From the NCBI GenBank assembly GCA_905221105.1, contig CAJNBW010000007.1, positions 51,733 through 115,732 of the forward strand: a stretch of DNA of 64,000 nucleotides, written 5' to 3'. The notes under the pieces were generated by a model that was not told where the DNA came from, did no database searches, and was given only the letters and a program-made list of their open reading frames with translations. Of the stretch, positions 45,532 to 55,456 are shown piece after piece. How positions within the stretch are numbered: the first letter of the stretch is position 1; each line of letters opens with the position of its first letter. The translations under genes were made by a program, and so were the position numbers. The stretch comes from a bacterium (lineage in GTDB: Bacteria > Bacillota > Bacilli > Lactobacillales > Streptococcaceae).

Positions 45532-45728
45532 TACTCTTCGAAAATCTCTTCAAACCACGTCAACGTCGCCTTGCCGTAGGTATATGTTACTGACTTCGTC
45601 AGTTCTATCCACAACCTCAAAATAGTGTTTTGAGCTGACTTCGTCAGTTCTATCCACAACCTCAAAACATTGTTTTGAGCAACCTGCGGCTAGTTTCCTA
45701 GTTTGCTCTTTGATTTTCATTGAGTATA
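45531..45728. repeat. BOX element, A-B-B-C type
   Basis: 198 bases: boxA, two boxB units with TGACTTCGTCAGTTCTAT, boxC ending TTGAGTATA. Between the MFS gene and hisS. Confidence 0.93.
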
Positions 45729-45806
45729 AATCCTAATTTTTTTCTTACTGTTTTAATCCCTCTATTTATGGTAAAATAAGACTATTAAGTTTAAAGAGGA
45801 TTCCCT

Positions 45807-47087
45807 ATGAAATTACAAAAACCAAAAGGAACGCAGGATATCTTGCCTGCTGAGTCTGCCAAATGGCAGTACGTTGAGGGCTTTGCCCGTGAAATTTTCA
45901 AGCGCTATAACTATGCAGAAGTGCGCACGCCTATTTTTGAGCATTACGAGGTTATCAGCCGCTCTGTCGGAGACACAACGGATATCGTAACCAAGGAAAT
46001 GTACGATTTTTATGACAAGGGTGACCGCCATATTACCCTTCGCCCAGAAGGAACAGCGCCAGTTGTCCGTTCCTATGTGGAAAATAAACTCTTCGCTCCA
46101 GAGGTGCAAAAGCCAAGCAAGTTCTATTACATGGGCCCAATGTTCCGCTATGAGCGTCCACAGGCAGGGCGTTTGCGCCAGTTCCACCAGATTGGTGTCG
46201 AGTGCTTTGGTTCTAGCAATCCAGCTACCGATGTGGAAACCATCGCTATGGCAGCCCACTTCCTGAAAGAAATTGGCATCCAAGGTGTCAAGTTGCACCT
46301 CAACACTCTTGGAAATCCTGAGAGTCGTGCGGCTTACCGTCAAGCCTTGATTGACTATTTGACACCGCTCAAGGAGACCTTGTCTAAGGATAGCCAGCGT
46401 CGCTTGGAGGAAAATCCTCTCCGTGTCTTGGACTCTAAGGAAAAAGAAGACAAGGTGGCAGTAGAGAATGCGCCGTCTATCTTGGACTTCCTTGATGAAG
46501 AAAGTCAAGCTCATTTTGATGCTGTACGTCAGATGTTGGAAAATCTTGGAGTAGACTATATCATCGATACCAATATGGTGCGTGGTCTGGACTACTACAA
46601 CCACACCATTTTCGAGTTCATTACTGAGATTGAGGGCAATGACCTGACAGTCTGTGCGGGTGGTCGTTACGATGGCTTGGTTGCCTACTTTGGTGGTCCT
46701 GAAACTGCTGGATTTGGTTTTGGACTTGGTGTAGAGCGCCTGCTTCTCATTCTTGAAAAGCAAGGTGTGGCTCTCCCTATCGAAAACGCTCTAGATGTCT
46801 ATATCGCAGTCTTGGGTGAAGGAGCAAATGTCAAGGCCTTGGAATTGGTACAGGCTCTTCGCCAACAAGGATTTAAAGCAGAGCGTGATTACCTTAACCG
46901 TAAACTCAAAGCTCAGTTCAAGTCAGCCGATGTCTTTGCGGCTAAGACCCTCATCACCCTAGGAGATAGTGAAGTCGAAAGCGGACAAGTAACGGTCAAG
47001 AACAATCAAACCCGAGAAGAAGTGCAAGTGTCACTTGATGCTATCAGCCAAAACTTCTCAGAAATCTTTGAAAAATTAGGCTTTTAA
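45807..47087 (+). CDS. hisS: Histidyl-tRNA synthetase
   Basis: 426 residues, class II synthetase. It starts [13 protein letters not shown]; motif 2 is [20 protein letters not shown] (around 112), the histidine-specific [12 protein letters not shown] (around 259) and motif 3 [11 protein letters not shown] (around 302), then the anticodon-binding domain. An extended -10 TGGTAAAAT lies near 45770. The minus-strand ORF opposite it is a shadow. Confidence 0.97.
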   Translation: MKLQKPKGTQDILPAESAKWQYVEGFAREIFKRYNYAEVRTPIFEHYEVISRSVGDTTDIVTKEMYDFYDKGDRHITLRPEGTAPVVRSYVENKLFAPEVQKPSKFYYMGPMFRYERPQAGRLRQFHQIGVECFGSSNPATDVETIAMAAHFLKEIGIQGVKLHLNTLGNPESRAAYRQALIDYLTPLKETLSKDSQRRLEENPLRVLDSKEKEDKVAVENAPSILDFLDEESQAHFDAVRQMLENLGVDYIIDTNMVRGLDYYNHTIFEFITEIEGNDLTVCAGGRYDGLVAYFGGPETAGFGFGLGVERLLLILEKQGVALPIENALDVYIAVLGEGANVKALELVQALRQQGFKAERDYLNRKLKAQFKSADVFAAKTLITLGDSEVESGQVTVKNNQTREEVQVSLDAISQNFSEIFEKLGF

Positions 47088-47100
47088 TAATAGAAAAACT

Positions 47101-47128
47101 GGTCAGGATTTTACTCCTGACCTTTTTC
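47101..47128 (+). terminator. hisS terminator
   Basis: GGTCAGGA / TCCTGACC hairpin and T5. Confidence 0.85.
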
Positions 47129-47230
47129 TTTTGCAAAATGACAAAAATCATAAACTTTTTGACAAATATGCTTGTCAAAAAGAAAAAGATGTGTTACAAT
47201 GTAAGCAAGTTAAGAGAAAAGGAGAAAGGA

Positions 47231-47434
47231 ATGCTTAAAAATCGTCTAAAAGAGCTACGGGCTCGCGATGGTCTCAATCAAACCGAACTAGCCAAGCTGG
47301 CAGGGGTTTCCAGACAGACCATTAGCCTACTAGAACGGGACGAATACACCCCGTCCATTATCATTGCCCTGAAAATATCTCAGATTTTCAACGAAACAGT
47401 CGAATCGGTATTTCGCTTGGAGGAGGATGAGTGA
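47231..47434 (+). CDS. Small XRE-family regulator
   Basis: 67 residues, a single helix-turn-helix (LNQTELAKLAGVSRQTISLLERDEYTPSIIIALKI) of the YozG/HxlR-neighbour type found before small membrane genes. The start is at 47231 behind AGAAAGGA; upstream starts are within the promoter. It overlaps the next gene by one base and heads a five- or six-gene membrane cluster that it probably represses. Confidence 0.88.
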   Translation: MLKNRLKELRARDGLNQTELAKLAGVSRQTISLLERDEYTPSIIIALKISQIFNETVESVFRLEEDE

Positions 47435-47622
47435 TGAACATGTATAGAGTGGTTTATTATATGAGTGTTCTTGCCCTTATTGTGAATGCCTTGGCTATGA
47501 TTGGAACATTACTGGGTTGGTTCTATTTTGTTGAAAGTAAGTATTTGTTTTGGATTAACTTAGTCCTCTTGTCCATTTTCAATCGGTTGAAGAAGAAGGA
47601 GAAAAATGATGAACAAGTATAA
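47434..47622 (+). CDS. Small two-helix membrane protein
   Basis: 62 residues with two hydrophobic helices (VVYYMSVLALIVNALAMIGT and YLFWINLVLLSIF) and a basic tail. The ATG at 47434 shares one base with the regulator stop, behind AGGAGGA; a GTG at 47431 is also possible. It is similar in layout to the next gene, suggesting duplication. Confidence 0.7.
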   Translation: MNMYRVVYYMSVLALIVNALAMIGTLLGWFYFVESKYLFWINLVLLSIFNRLKKKEKNDEQV

Positions 47623-47806
47623 AGTAATCTATTATGTAGTTGCCATAGCTCTATTAGTCAGCGTATTTCTATTGATTGGGATAGACTTAGGTTGGTTTAG
47701 TCCCTATCAAAGTGACCAATTTATTTGGGCCTACTTTGCTCTTATCCCAGTCGTTGACTGGATTGAAAAGAAAGCAAACAATTTAGCAAGTGAAAAAGGA
47801 GAATGA
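47606..47806 (+). CDS. Small two-helix membrane protein, paralogue of the previous one
   Basis: 66 residues. MNKYKVIYYVVAIALLVSVF...LGWF aligns with MNMYRVVYYMSVLALIVNAL...LGWF of the previous gene. Two helices and a charged tail. It overlaps its neighbours by a few bases on both sides (ATGA at the 3' end). Function unknown. Confidence 0.7.
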   Translation: MMNKYKVIYYVVAIALLVSVFLLIGIDLGWFSPYQSDQFIWAYFALIPVVDWIEKKANNLASEKGE

Positions 47807-48159
47807 ATATGAAAGAGTTTTTAGCAGGTTTTCAAGTAGATACTGAGAACAAAGAACTTGCAGGTGTCTGTGCAGGTTTAGGAAATTATTTTAATATCAA
47901 GACTAACATCATCCGTTTAGTAGCCATTTTGTTGTTTCTTTCGTCAACAGAGTTTGGGATTTTAACAGTCATCCTATATGCTTATCTAGCAGGCTGGCTT
48001 GGGAGAGATCCTTTAGGAGAAGGGGCGAAAAAAGCAAGAAACCAAGCTATTCTCTTATTTGCTGTTTGTTTGATTTTAGTATCACTTGGAACAGAAGGTT
48101 TGACAGCAATTTATGAATCAGGTAAGGCCTTTGGTCAGTGGTTAGTTGGATTGGTTTAG
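47803..48159 (+). CDS. PspC-domain membrane protein
   Basis: 118 residues. The PspC domain (about 10-70: ELAGVCAGLGNYFNIKTNIIRLVAILL) is followed by membrane helices. PspC proteins take part in envelope-stress responses. It is translated through an ATGA overlap in the cluster headed by the XRE gene, which suggests a membrane-stress or peptide-sensing role for the cluster. Confidence 0.85.
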   Translation: MNMKEFLAGFQVDTENKELAGVCAGLGNYFNIKTNIIRLVAILLFLSSTEFGILTVILYAYLAGWLGRDPLGEGAKKARNQAILLFAVCLILVSLGTEGLTAIYESGKAFGQWLVGLV

Positions 48160-48172
48160 AAAGAGGTTGAAT

Positions 48173-48907
48173 ATGAAAAAGAAACGTGGATTGTTATTTT
48201 TAATTCCTTTTGTCTTGGGAGTTTTCTTGTACATGTTTGTAGATATGTTGAAGGCTGGTGCCGAATTCCACGGAATTATGTTAGATGTAAAAATCTTGAC
48301 ACCATGGCTATCAGCTATTTGTTTACTATTAGGTTTCGTTGGCATTGTTTTGACGTTCAATTTCTTAAAGAAAAGCAGAAAATTTCACTCCTTGTATCAA
48401 GAGGAAATAGATGATGATCTGAATGAAAACTATTATGTGCAAATGTATCGTAATCTTGAGTTTGGAACCATTACTTTTAATATTACAGGAGTAGCGATTG
48501 TATTGGCTCTTGTCATCTCAGGTAATGAAGTAATTGTACTCGATGTAAGTCGTATAACATTTTCCCTTTCCTTTTTGGGATTAGTGCTGTATTCACACAG
48601 CCAAAAATATCTTTTTAAAACAATTGCGATTGTTCGTCAGCTTGATTTGGCATTTTTCTCTACACCAAAGGATATCTTAGAGTATTTCGATTCTTACGAT
48701 GAAGGGGAGCGCAAGGCTAATTTGGAACAGAGTTTTCGAATTTTATTCCAATTAAATAACTATGTCTTACCAATCTTATATATTTTTCTTTTTATCATTT
48801 CTTTCTTGACAGGAGAGATTCAGTTACTGGGCTTCTTGCTTGTAGGAGCAATCCATATTTATATCAATGCGATGCAGTTACCTATGGTAAAACGTTATTT
48901 CAAATAG
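48173..48907 (+). CDS. DUF3169-like membrane protein
   Basis: 244 residues with about six hydrophobic helices. It starts MKKKRGLLFLIPFVLG; the middle region LNENYYVQMYRNLEFGTITFN and the later YFDSYDEGERKANLEQSFR resemble DUF3169 proteins. The start is at 48173 behind AGAGGTTG. It is in the same operon as PspC. Function unknown. Confidence 0.7.
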   Translation: MKKKRGLLFLIPFVLGVFLYMFVDMLKAGAEFHGIMLDVKILTPWLSAICLLLGFVGIVLTFNFLKKSRKFHSLYQEEIDDDLNENYYVQMYRNLEFGTITFNITGVAIVLALVISGNEVIVLDVSRITFSLSFLGLVLYSHSQKYLFKTIAIVRQLDLAFFSTPKDILEYFDSYDEGERKANLEQSFRILFQLNNYVLPILYIFLFIISFLTGEIQLLGFLLVGAIHIYINAMQLPMVKRYFK

Positions 48908-48916
48908 GAGATTTTT

Positions 48917-49555
48917 ATGAAACTACTTAAAAACCTTGGCTGGTTTCTTCTAGCTGTTCTATCCTTTTTCTTTGGCTATGGTCTGGTTCAGAGTATGGCG
49001 CTGTCAGCTCTTGGACTAGGGGCTTCAATCTTTGGAGTCTTATCACTTTATGTCGTCCTGTCAGGGGCCTATGTTTATGGAGTTTACAGATGGTATCAGA
49101 TAGAAAAGGTTAGCATCCAGACGACGGTTTTTAATCGTTATATCTGGTTGCCTACTCTGGTTTTGCTAGTGGCGATTACAGCCCAGTTCTTTTTACCAGA
49201 AGATCCGTCGGTCAGTCAACAAATCGTATCTCAACTGACAGTGGAACAGCCTGTATTTGCTTTCTTTATGGTGGTGGTCTTTGCTCCTTTGACGGAAGAA
49301 CTTATCTTTAGAGGGATGTTGGCACGCTATCTCTTTCCTAAGCAGGACAAGAGCAAACAGGTTCTGTTTCTTCTGGTATCTAGTGTTCTGTTTGCCTTGA
49401 TTCATTTCCCAGGAACGTTGCAACAGTTTTTAGTTTATGCTAGTCTAGGATTGAGTTTGGGTCTGGCTTATGTAAGCCGAAAAGGTCTTCTTTACAGTAT
49501 TTCTCTTCACGCTTTGAATAATTTAGTCAGCTTTTTGATGATTCTCATGCTATAA
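48917..49555 (+). CDS. CPBP-family intramembrane metalloprotease (Abi/CAAX-like)
   Basis: 212 residues, multi-helix. Motif 1 is TEELIFRGML (around 120, catalytic Glu-Glu), motif 2 LFALIHFP (His) and motif 3 SLHALNNLV. In streptococci such proteases often protect against or process bacteriocin-like peptides. The ATG is 9 bases after DUF3169, so it belongs to the operon. Confidence 0.85.
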   Translation: MKLLKNLGWFLLAVLSFFFGYGLVQSMALSALGLGASIFGVLSLYVVLSGAYVYGVYRWYQIEKVSIQTTVFNRYIWLPTLVLLVAITAQFFLPEDPSVSQQIVSQLTVEQPVFAFFMVVVFAPLTEELIFRGMLARYLFPKQDKSKQVLFLLVSSVLFALIHFPGTLQQFLVYASLGLSLGLAYVSRKGLLYSISLHALNNLVSFLMILML

Positions 49556-49572
49556 TAGAGTCAGGAGGTCAC

Positions 49573-49803
49573 ATGAAACGAGTAATTTTATTAGCAGTGA
49601 TTCAAGCAGTTGTTCTATTTTTCATTATTGGAGCGCTAGCTTATGCCTTTAAGGGAGATTTCTTCTATAGCCATTTAGCAGTGGTCTTTGCCCCTATTGC
49701 CGGTATCTGGCGTTTTGGGACAGCTTATACGACGGAAATCGTCTTGCCTCGAAAGGCAGCTGAAATTGCTGAAAAGCGTAAAGCAGGCAAAAATTCAAAA
49801 TAA
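49573..49803 (+). CDS. Small membrane protein
   Basis: 76 residues with two hydrophobic segments (VILLAVIQAVVLFFIIGALAY and HLAVVFAPIAGIW) and a basic C-terminal tail. The ATG follows AGGAGG. It is the last gene before the terminator at 49809. Function unknown. Confidence 0.7.
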   Translation: MKRVILLAVIQAVVLFFIIGALAYAFKGDFFYSHLAVVFAPIAGIWRFGTAYTTEIVLPRKAAEIAEKRKAGKNSK

Positions 49804-49808
49804 AAGAG

Positions 49809-49832
49809 TCCGATGAAGTTCATCGGATTTTT
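49809..49832 (+). terminator. Terminator before aspS
   Basis: TCCGATGA / TCATCGGA stem and T5. Confidence 0.85.
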
Positions 49833-49957
49833 ATATGGACGCTAATTTTTAGGGCCTTCACCTGATTTTTAAAGACTGGCAAACTTTTCTGCTGATTTTC
49901 ATGAAGAGCCTGCGCTTTTATGGTAAAATAGTAACAGAATAAAAGAGGAGAGAAACA

Positions 49958-51721
49958 ATGAAACGTAGTATGTATGCTGGTCGTGTTCGTGAGGAACACA
50001 TCGGACAAGAAATTACCTTGAAAGGATGGGTTGGTCGTCGTCGTGACCTTGGTGGTTTGATCTTTATCGACCTTCGTGACCGTGAAGGAATCATGCAGTT
50101 GGTTATCAACCCTGAAAAAGTATCTGCAGAGGTTATGGCAACAGCTGAAAGCCTTCGTAGTGAATTTGTTATCGAAGTAACTGGTCAAGTCGTTGCGCGT
50201 GAGCAAGCCAATGACAAGTTGCCAACAGGTGCGGTTGAGTTAAACGTGACAGCTCTGACAGTACTTAATACAGCTAAGACAACCCCATTTGAGATTAAGG
50301 ATGGCATTGAGGCCAATGACGATACACGTTTGCGTTACCGTTACCTTGACCTTCGTCGTCCAGAAATGTTGGAAAATCTTAAACTTCGTGCTAAGGTGAC
50401 CCACTCTATCCGTAACTACTTGGATGAGTTGGAGTTTATCGACGTGGAGACGCCATTCCTTTCTAAGTCAACACCAGAAGGAGCGCGTGACTATTTGGTG
50501 CCGTCTCGTGTCAATAAAGGGCATTTTTACGCTCTTCCTCAAAGTCCACAAATCACTAAGCAGCTCTTGATGAATGCTGGTTTTGACCGTTATTACCAAA
50601 TCGTTAAATGTTTCCGTGATGAGGACTTGCGTGGAGATCGTCAACCTGAGTTTACCCAGGTCGACTTGGAAACATCCTTCCTTACTGAGCAAGAAATCCA
50701 AGATATCACAGAAGGCTTGATTGCGCGCGTGATGAAGGAAACAAAAGGTATCGAAGTAACGCTTCCATTCCCTCGTATGAAGTATGACGATGCTATGGCT
50801 CTTTACGGTTCTGATAAGCCTGATACGCGTTTTGACATGTTGCTTCAGGACTTGACAGAAGTGGTCAAAGGTGTGGACTTTAAAGTCTTTTCAGAAGCAC
50901 CTGCTGTGAAAGCCATTGTGGTCAAAGGAGCTGCGGACAACTATTCACGTAAAGACATCGACAAGATGACCGAAGTAGCCAAACAATACGGTGCCAAAGG
51001 TCTTGCTTGGGTCAAGGTCGTTGATGGAGAATTAAACGGACCAGTTGCTAAGTTCTTGACTGGTATCCAAGCAGACTTGACAACAGCGCTTGCTCTTGAA
51101 GACAAGGACTTGGTTCTCTTTGTGGCAGATACGCTTGAGGTAGCCAATGCAACGCTCGGTGCCCTTCGTGGACGTATTGCCAAAGAGCTTGGCTTGATTG
51201 ATGGCGATAAATTCAACTTCCTTTGGGTGGTTGACTGGCCAATGTTTGAATGGTCTGAAGAAGAAGGTCGCTACATGAGCGCCCACCATCCGTTTACCCT
51301 TCCACAGGAAGAAACTTCTCACGAATTAGAAGGTGATTTGGCCAAGGTTCGTGCCATTGCTTATGATATCGTCTTAAACGGTTATGAGCTTGGTGGTGGT
51401 AGCCTTCGTATCAACCAAAAAGACCTTCAAGAACGCATGTTCAAGGCTCTTGGTTTCTCAGCCGAAGAAGCAAATGACCAGTTTGGCTTCCTTCTTGAAG
51501 CCATGGACTATGGTTTCCCACCACACGGTGGTTTGGCTATCGGGCTTGACCGATTTGTTATGTTGCTTGCAGGAGAAGAAAATATCCGTGAAGTTATTGC
51601 CTTTCCTAAGAACAACAAGGCAACTGACCCAATGACACAAGCTCCTTCAACAGTCGCTCTTAAACAACTAGAGGAACTCAGCTTACAAGTAGAAGAAGAT
51701 GAAACAAGCAAAACGAATTAA
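49958..51721 (+). CDS. aspS: Aspartyl-tRNA synthetase
   Basis: 587 residues, bacterial-type AspRS. The OB-fold anticodon domain (1-105), motif 2 [20 protein letters not shown] (around 215), the GAD insertion (about 300-420) and motif 3 [14 protein letters not shown] (around 530) are all present. The extended -10 TGGTAAAAT lies near 49919. It overlaps yitT by 23 bases. Confidence 0.97.
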   Translation: MKRSMYAGRVREEHIGQEITLKGWVGRRRDLGGLIFIDLRDREGIMQLVINPEKVSAEVMATAESLRSEFVIEVTGQVVAREQANDKLPTGAVELNVTALTVLNTAKTTPFEIKDGIEANDDTRLRYRYLDLRRPEMLENLKLRAKVTHSIRNYLDELEFIDVETPFLSKSTPEGARDYLVPSRVNKGHFYALPQSPQITKQLLMNAGFDRYYQIVKCFRDEDLRGDRQPEFTQVDLETSFLTEQEIQDITEGLIARVMKETKGIEVTLPFPRMKYDDAMALYGSDKPDTRFDMLLQDLTEVVKGVDFKVFSEAPAVKAIVVKGAADNYSRKDIDKMTEVAKQYGAKGLAWVKVVDGELNGPVAKFLTGIQADLTTALALEDKDLVLFVADTLEVANATLGALRGRIAKELGLIDGDKFNFLWVVDWPMFEWSEEEGRYMSAHHPFTLPQEETSHELEGDLAKVRAIAYDIVLNGYELGGGSLRINQKDLQERMFKALGFSAEEANDQFGFLLEAMDYGFPPHGGLAIGLDRFVMLLAGEENIREVIAFPKNNKATDPMTQAPSTVALKQLEELSLQVEEDETSKTN

Positions 51722-52640
51722 GCGGTGGCGCTATTATCTGCGCCGCTTTGCTTATCAGATAAAAATTTTACGTGTCTTACAAAGCATCTCTCGAGAGAAG
51801 TATGACGAGAAGATTTCGGCCTCTCTGGTCTATGGATTTCTATCAGCAGTAGCGGTCAATTTCTTTTTCCAACCAGGGCATGTGTATTCGAGTGGTGCAA
51901 CAGGTTTGGCACAGATTATCTCTGCCTTGAGTAATCACTGGTTTGGTTTTCATATTCCGATTTCGCTGACCTTCTACGCTATTAATTTTCCATTGATGGT
52001 CTTGGCCTGGTATCAGATTGGCCATAAGTTCACTATTTTTACCTTTATCACGGTGTCTATGAGTTCCTTCTTTATCCAATTTGTCCCTGTGGCGACCTTG
52101 ACGGAGGATCCGATTATCAATGCCCTTTTTGGGGGCGTTGTCATGGGCTTGGGGATTGGTTTTGCTCTTCGAAACAATATCTCCAGTGGTGGGACGGATA
52201 TTGTCAGTCTGACCATTCGTAAGAAAACAGGTAAGAATGTTGGCAGTATTTCTTTCTTGGTAAATGGGACCATCATGCTGATAGCAGGTTTGACCTTTGG
52301 TTGGAAATACGCTCTTTATTCTATGATTACCATCTTTGTCTCTAGCCGTGTGACAGACGCTGTCTTTACTAAGCAAAAACGCATGCAGGCCATGATTGTG
52401 ACCAATCATCCAGACAAGGTAATTGAAAAAATCCATAAAAAATTGCACCGCGGAGCAACTATGATCCACGATGCAGAAGGAACCTATAATCACGAAAGAA
52501 AGGCAGTTTTAATTACTGTCATTACACGTGCAGAGTTTAATGAATTTAAACAGATTATGAAACAGGTGGATCCAAGCGCCTTTGTCTCTGTATCTGAGAA
52601 TGTTCATATTCTGGGACGATTCGTTGAAACAGAAAATTAG
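51699..52640 (+). CDS. YitT-family membrane protein (DUF161/DUF2179)
   Basis: 313 residues. Five or six helices (about 45-225) are followed by a cytoplasmic DUF2179 domain (about 230-305, [28 protein letters not shown]). Possibly an ion or small-molecule transporter sensed through the C-terminal domain; function unproven. It starts within the end of aspS. Confidence 0.88.
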   Translation: MKQAKRIKRWRYYLRRFAYQIKILRVLQSISREKYDEKISASLVYGFLSAVAVNFFFQPGHVYSSGATGLAQIISALSNHWFGFHIPISLTFYAINFPLMVLAWYQIGHKFTIFTFITVSMSSFFIQFVPVATLTEDPIINALFGGVVMGLGIGFALRNNISSGGTDIVSLTIRKKTGKNVGSISFLVNGTIMLIAGLTFGWKYALYSMITIFVSSRVTDAVFTKQKRMQAMIVTNHPDKVIEKIHKKLHRGATMIHDAEGTYNHERKAVLITVITRAEFNEFKQIMKQVDPSAFVSVSENVHILGRFVETEN

Positions 52641-52644
52641 TGAC

Positions 52645-52676
52645 CAAAAAAACCAGCGTGAGCTGGTTTTTATTTT
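52645..52676. terminator. Bidirectional terminator between yitT and malR
   Basis: ACCAGC / GCTGGT with A7 before and T5 after. Confidence 0.85.
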
Positions 52677-53656
52677 TCAATAATTTTGTGGGCGATCAAT
52701 TGGCGGTAGCAAATTTGTTTATTGCTTTTAGCATCGTTGATAATCTGAAGAATGGTTTCAAATGATGTTCGACCAAGCTCTAGGCTATTAATATCGACAT
52801 AGGCTGCCAAGTTGAGCTTGGGATTGACTGAGTCGAAGCTGAGAACAGGGACATCCAGTTGGTGCTTAGCTATGTAGTCACAGACCCCTTCGGCTAGGAG
52901 GCTATCAGTTGTGATGATAGCATCAATCATAGGATCATGTTTAAACAAACGCTTACTGAATTGATACCCTTTTTCTTCTAGGAATTCGTTCGCAAAATAG
53001 GTCAAGTTACTATCAATAGGCAGTTGGTACTGTTTGAGTGCTGACTCATAGCCTGTTAAACGATCTTGTGTTACGAAGAGTCTCTTAGTCCCTCCGATAA
53101 AAGCAATTCGTTTGCAGCCTTTTTTGATGAAATATTCAGTCGCATCAAAGCCAGCTTGAACATTGTCATTATCGACAAGTGGAATAAAGGGGGACAGAGA
53201 TTTTCCTAGGATGAGGAAGGGGAACTGCTCATCAGCCACCAGTTTGACTAAAGGATCTTCTTCTTCGGCATAAAGGAAAATTAAACCGTCTACACGTTTA
53301 CCATAGACCATTTGTGAGATGGCAGTAAGACGCTCCTTCTCATCTTTCCCTGTTGCTATCTGAATGGCATAGTGGTTTTCAGATGCGACTTGAGAGATAC
53401 CACGGAGGACAGATGGGAAGAAAGGATTTTGATAGAAGGCGTCTGAGTCATCAGGGAGCACCAAGCCAATAACTTGGGTATAACTGCTTACCAAGCTACG
53501 AGCGTTGAGGTTGGGATGGTAATTGAGCTCCTTCATAGCCTTGCGAACGCGTTTTTTTGTTTCGTCGCTAATGGTTGATTTATTTTGAATAACACGGGTT
53601 ACGGTTGAAGGCGAAACACCAGCAGCCTTGGCCACGTCTTTAATCGTAACGGGCAT
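52670..53656 (-). CDS. malR: LacI-family maltose regulon repressor
   Basis: 328 residues. LacI helix-turn-helix at 1-55 (VTIKDVAKAAGVSPSTVTRVIQNKSTIS) and a periplasmic-binding-like sensor domain. In pneumococcus MalR represses the malXCD and malMP promoters and maltose relieves it. It is co-transcribed after malA with a 9-base gap. Matching operators lie at 58169-58188 and 58556-58571. Confidence 0.95.
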   Translation of the reverse strand: MPVTIKDVAKAAGVSPSTVTRVIQNKSTISDETKKRVRKAMKELNYHPNLNARSLVSSYTQVIGLVLPDDSDAFYQNPFFPSVLRGISQVASENHYAIQIATGKDEKERLTAISQMVYGKRVDGLIFLYAEEEDPLVKLVADEQFPFLILGKSLSPFIPLVDNDNVQAGFDATEYFIKKGCKRIAFIGGTKRLFVTQDRLTGYESALKQYQLPIDSNLTYFANEFLEEKGYQFSKRLFKHDPMIDAIITTDSLLAEGVCDYIAKHQLDVPVLSFDSVNPKLNLAAYVDINSLELGRTSFETILQIINDAKSNKQICYRQLIAHKIIEK

Positions 53657-53665
53657 AAAAATCTC

Positions 53666-54466
53666 CTATTTATGGTAATCTGGATCACGGAAATGCGTTT
53701 TATAAAAGATAGTGACCAGATATAGAACAAAAAGAATGTTTTGTACAGTAATCAGAGTTGTCATATTTTGGCCAAATAAGCCCAAAATAAGCGTAATCAG
53801 AGTCGGCAATCCTAAACAGTTCAAGATAAAATGGTAGCACTCTTTAAAGGTTCTAAATGAAAAGAGGCGTGATTTCTTAGTGATATAAAGGAGAAGACTA
53901 GCTCCTAGAGAGACAATGAAGAAATTCAAACCAAAGAGGAAGCTAGCACCGAGAACTAGGAAGAGACTGATATAGACACGATTTTGTTGGTACCAGTCTT
54001 TAGAAATCGCTTGGGTCAAGCTATCTTTGTTTTTGAAACTCTCAGTCTGAATGGCTCGGTAAGAAATGCGAGTCAGTTCCTTGCTTTCCTTGCTGATGAC
54101 CAGTTCTTTTGTATCGAAATGTAGTTGCAAGTCTTTAGGTAATTCCTTGCTTGGGCTTGGACCAATCACAATAGAAGGTGCTTGACTGGCAGTTCCTGTA
54201 TAAGTTAAATTACCGTCAACAATTCTAGCATGTTCAGAGAGGTCTTGGACAACTCCATCTGTCAGAGGTTCATAGACATTATCGATAAAGGTTTCTAGCG
54301 GATAAGTCTCCTGTGAGCTGTTTTGGATGGCAATAGGTACCATAGACAAGCTGATAAGGAAGATACTGGTAAAGAGTAGTTGAAACCAGTTGAGCCCGAA
54401 ACGTTTGGACAGGGGCTTACGAAATCCCCAAATACTTGAAAAATAGGAAAATGGATATGGAAGCAT
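53666..54466 (-). CDS. malA: Maltodextrin-operon membrane protein MalA (DUF1189)
   Basis: 266 residues. A first helix near residue 30-47, a long outside beta-rich loop (50-155), then four helices to the C-terminus, as in DUF1189 proteins. Always found beside malR in streptococci; role unclear. The start has a weak ribosome site. The 146-base gap to malD holds a terminator and presumably its promoter. Confidence 0.85.
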   Translation of the reverse strand: MLPYPFSYFSSIWGFRKPLSKRFGLNWFQLLFTSIFLISLSMVPIAIQNSSQETYPLETFIDNVYEPLTDGVVQDLSEHARIVDGNLTYTGTASQAPSIVIGPSPSKELPKDLQLHFDTKELVISKESKELTRISYRAIQTESFKNKDSLTQAISKDWYQQNRVYISLFLVLGASFLFGLNFFIVSLGASLLLYITKKSRLFSFRTFKECYHFILNCLGLPTLITLILGLFGQNMTTLITVQNILFVLYLVTIFYKTHFRDPDYHK

Positions 54467-54588
54467 AGGTATCTTTCTAAAAGGTGTTTTCTATATGAGT
54501 ATTATTATATAGAGAAATGTGCTTTATTTCAAGTCTAGGAGAGAAATTGCTTATCGCAAGGATATTATTTACAGTCACAAGCTCCAAA

Positions 54589-54630
54589 ATGAAAAAGGGT
54601 GGCGGGGATATATTATCCCTTGTCGCCACC
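54589..54630 (-). terminator. Terminator of malX-malC-malD
   Basis: On the minus strand GGTGGCG / CGCCACC (7 bp plus inner pairs) followed by a T5 tract; it overlaps the malD stop codon. Confidence 0.75.
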
Positions 54631-55455
54631 ACTTGTAAGTCCTGAAACAAAGTTCTTTTGTAGGAAGAAGAAGAGAATACAGATTGGAAGGGCGATGAGG
54701 ATAGCACCTGCTGAGAAGTAGGCAATCTTCATGTTTTTCGCATTGTTAACGAAGGTTTGGAGACCAACGGCAACAGTAAAGTATTCTTTCTCACGAAGCA
54801 AGAAACTAGAGAGGATGTAGTCTCCGAAAGGTCCCATGAAGGCCCAGAGAGCTTGTACGGCAACCATTGGGCGAACAAGTGGAAGAACAATTTGCCAGAA
54901 GCGGCGGAAGTGTCCTGCACCGTCTAGTTTTGCAGATTCGTCTAGAGACATTGGCACTGTATCGAAGTAGCCTTTCATGAGCCAAGCATTCATCGGGATA
55001 CCACCACCAACGTAGAGGAAGATGAGGAACCAGCTGTGGTTAAGGGCGTTCAACATAAGTGCCATAACGAAGAAGGCTGTCAAAGCGGCCATTGTTGGCA
55101 CCATTTGGATAATCAAGAAGAAGACCAAACTTTGTTTACGAGCTAAGAAGTTGTAACGGCTGTATGCATAACCAGCAAGTACGATGATACTTGTTTGAAC
55201 AGCCATAGTAATTAAGGCGATAATCAAAGTGTTGAGGTACCAAGTACCGTACAAGGTTTCAGAGAAGAGCCCTTGGAAGTTAGCAAAACTAAAGTCGACG
55301 TTGCTGTCTAGTTTAAAGGCTACTACGTTACCAGTCTTGAAGGCTGACATAATGGTAATCAAAAGTGGATAGATAATCACGATTGAGAGACCAATCAGGT
55401 AAAGGTAAGTAAGGGTTTGAGTCAGTCTACGTTTGAGTTTAATTGAGTTATTCAT
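54613..55455 (-). CDS. malD: Maltodextrin ABC transporter permease MalD
   Basis: 280 residues, MalG-type permease with six helices and the EAA loop ([27 protein letters not shown], around 190). The start is at 55455 behind GGAGG. It pairs with MalC. No ATPase gene is nearby; MsmK is the known shared ATPase in pneumococcus. Confidence 0.94.
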   Translation of the reverse strand: MNNSIKLKRRLTQTLTYLYLIGLSIVIIYPLLITIMSAFKTGNVVAFKLDSNVDFSFANFQGLFSETLYGTWYLNTLIIALITMAVQTSIIVLAGYAYSRYNFLARKQSLVFFLIIQMVPTMAALTAFFVMALMLNALNHSWFLIFLYVGGGIPMNAWLMKGYFDTVPMSLDESAKLDGAGHFRRFWQIVLPLVRPMVAVQALWAFMGPFGDYILSSFLLREKEYFTVAVGLQTFVNNAKNMKIAYFSAGAILIALPICILFFFLQKNFVSGLTSGGDKG

Positions 55456-55456
55456 C

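Noticed and set aside
45813..46763. 316-residue minus-strand ORF opposite hisS
   Set aside because: Shadow of hisS; no ribosome site and no recognisable domain.
51843..52493. 216-residue minus-strand ORF opposite yitT
   Set aside because: His/Arg-rich antisense shadow without a ribosome site.
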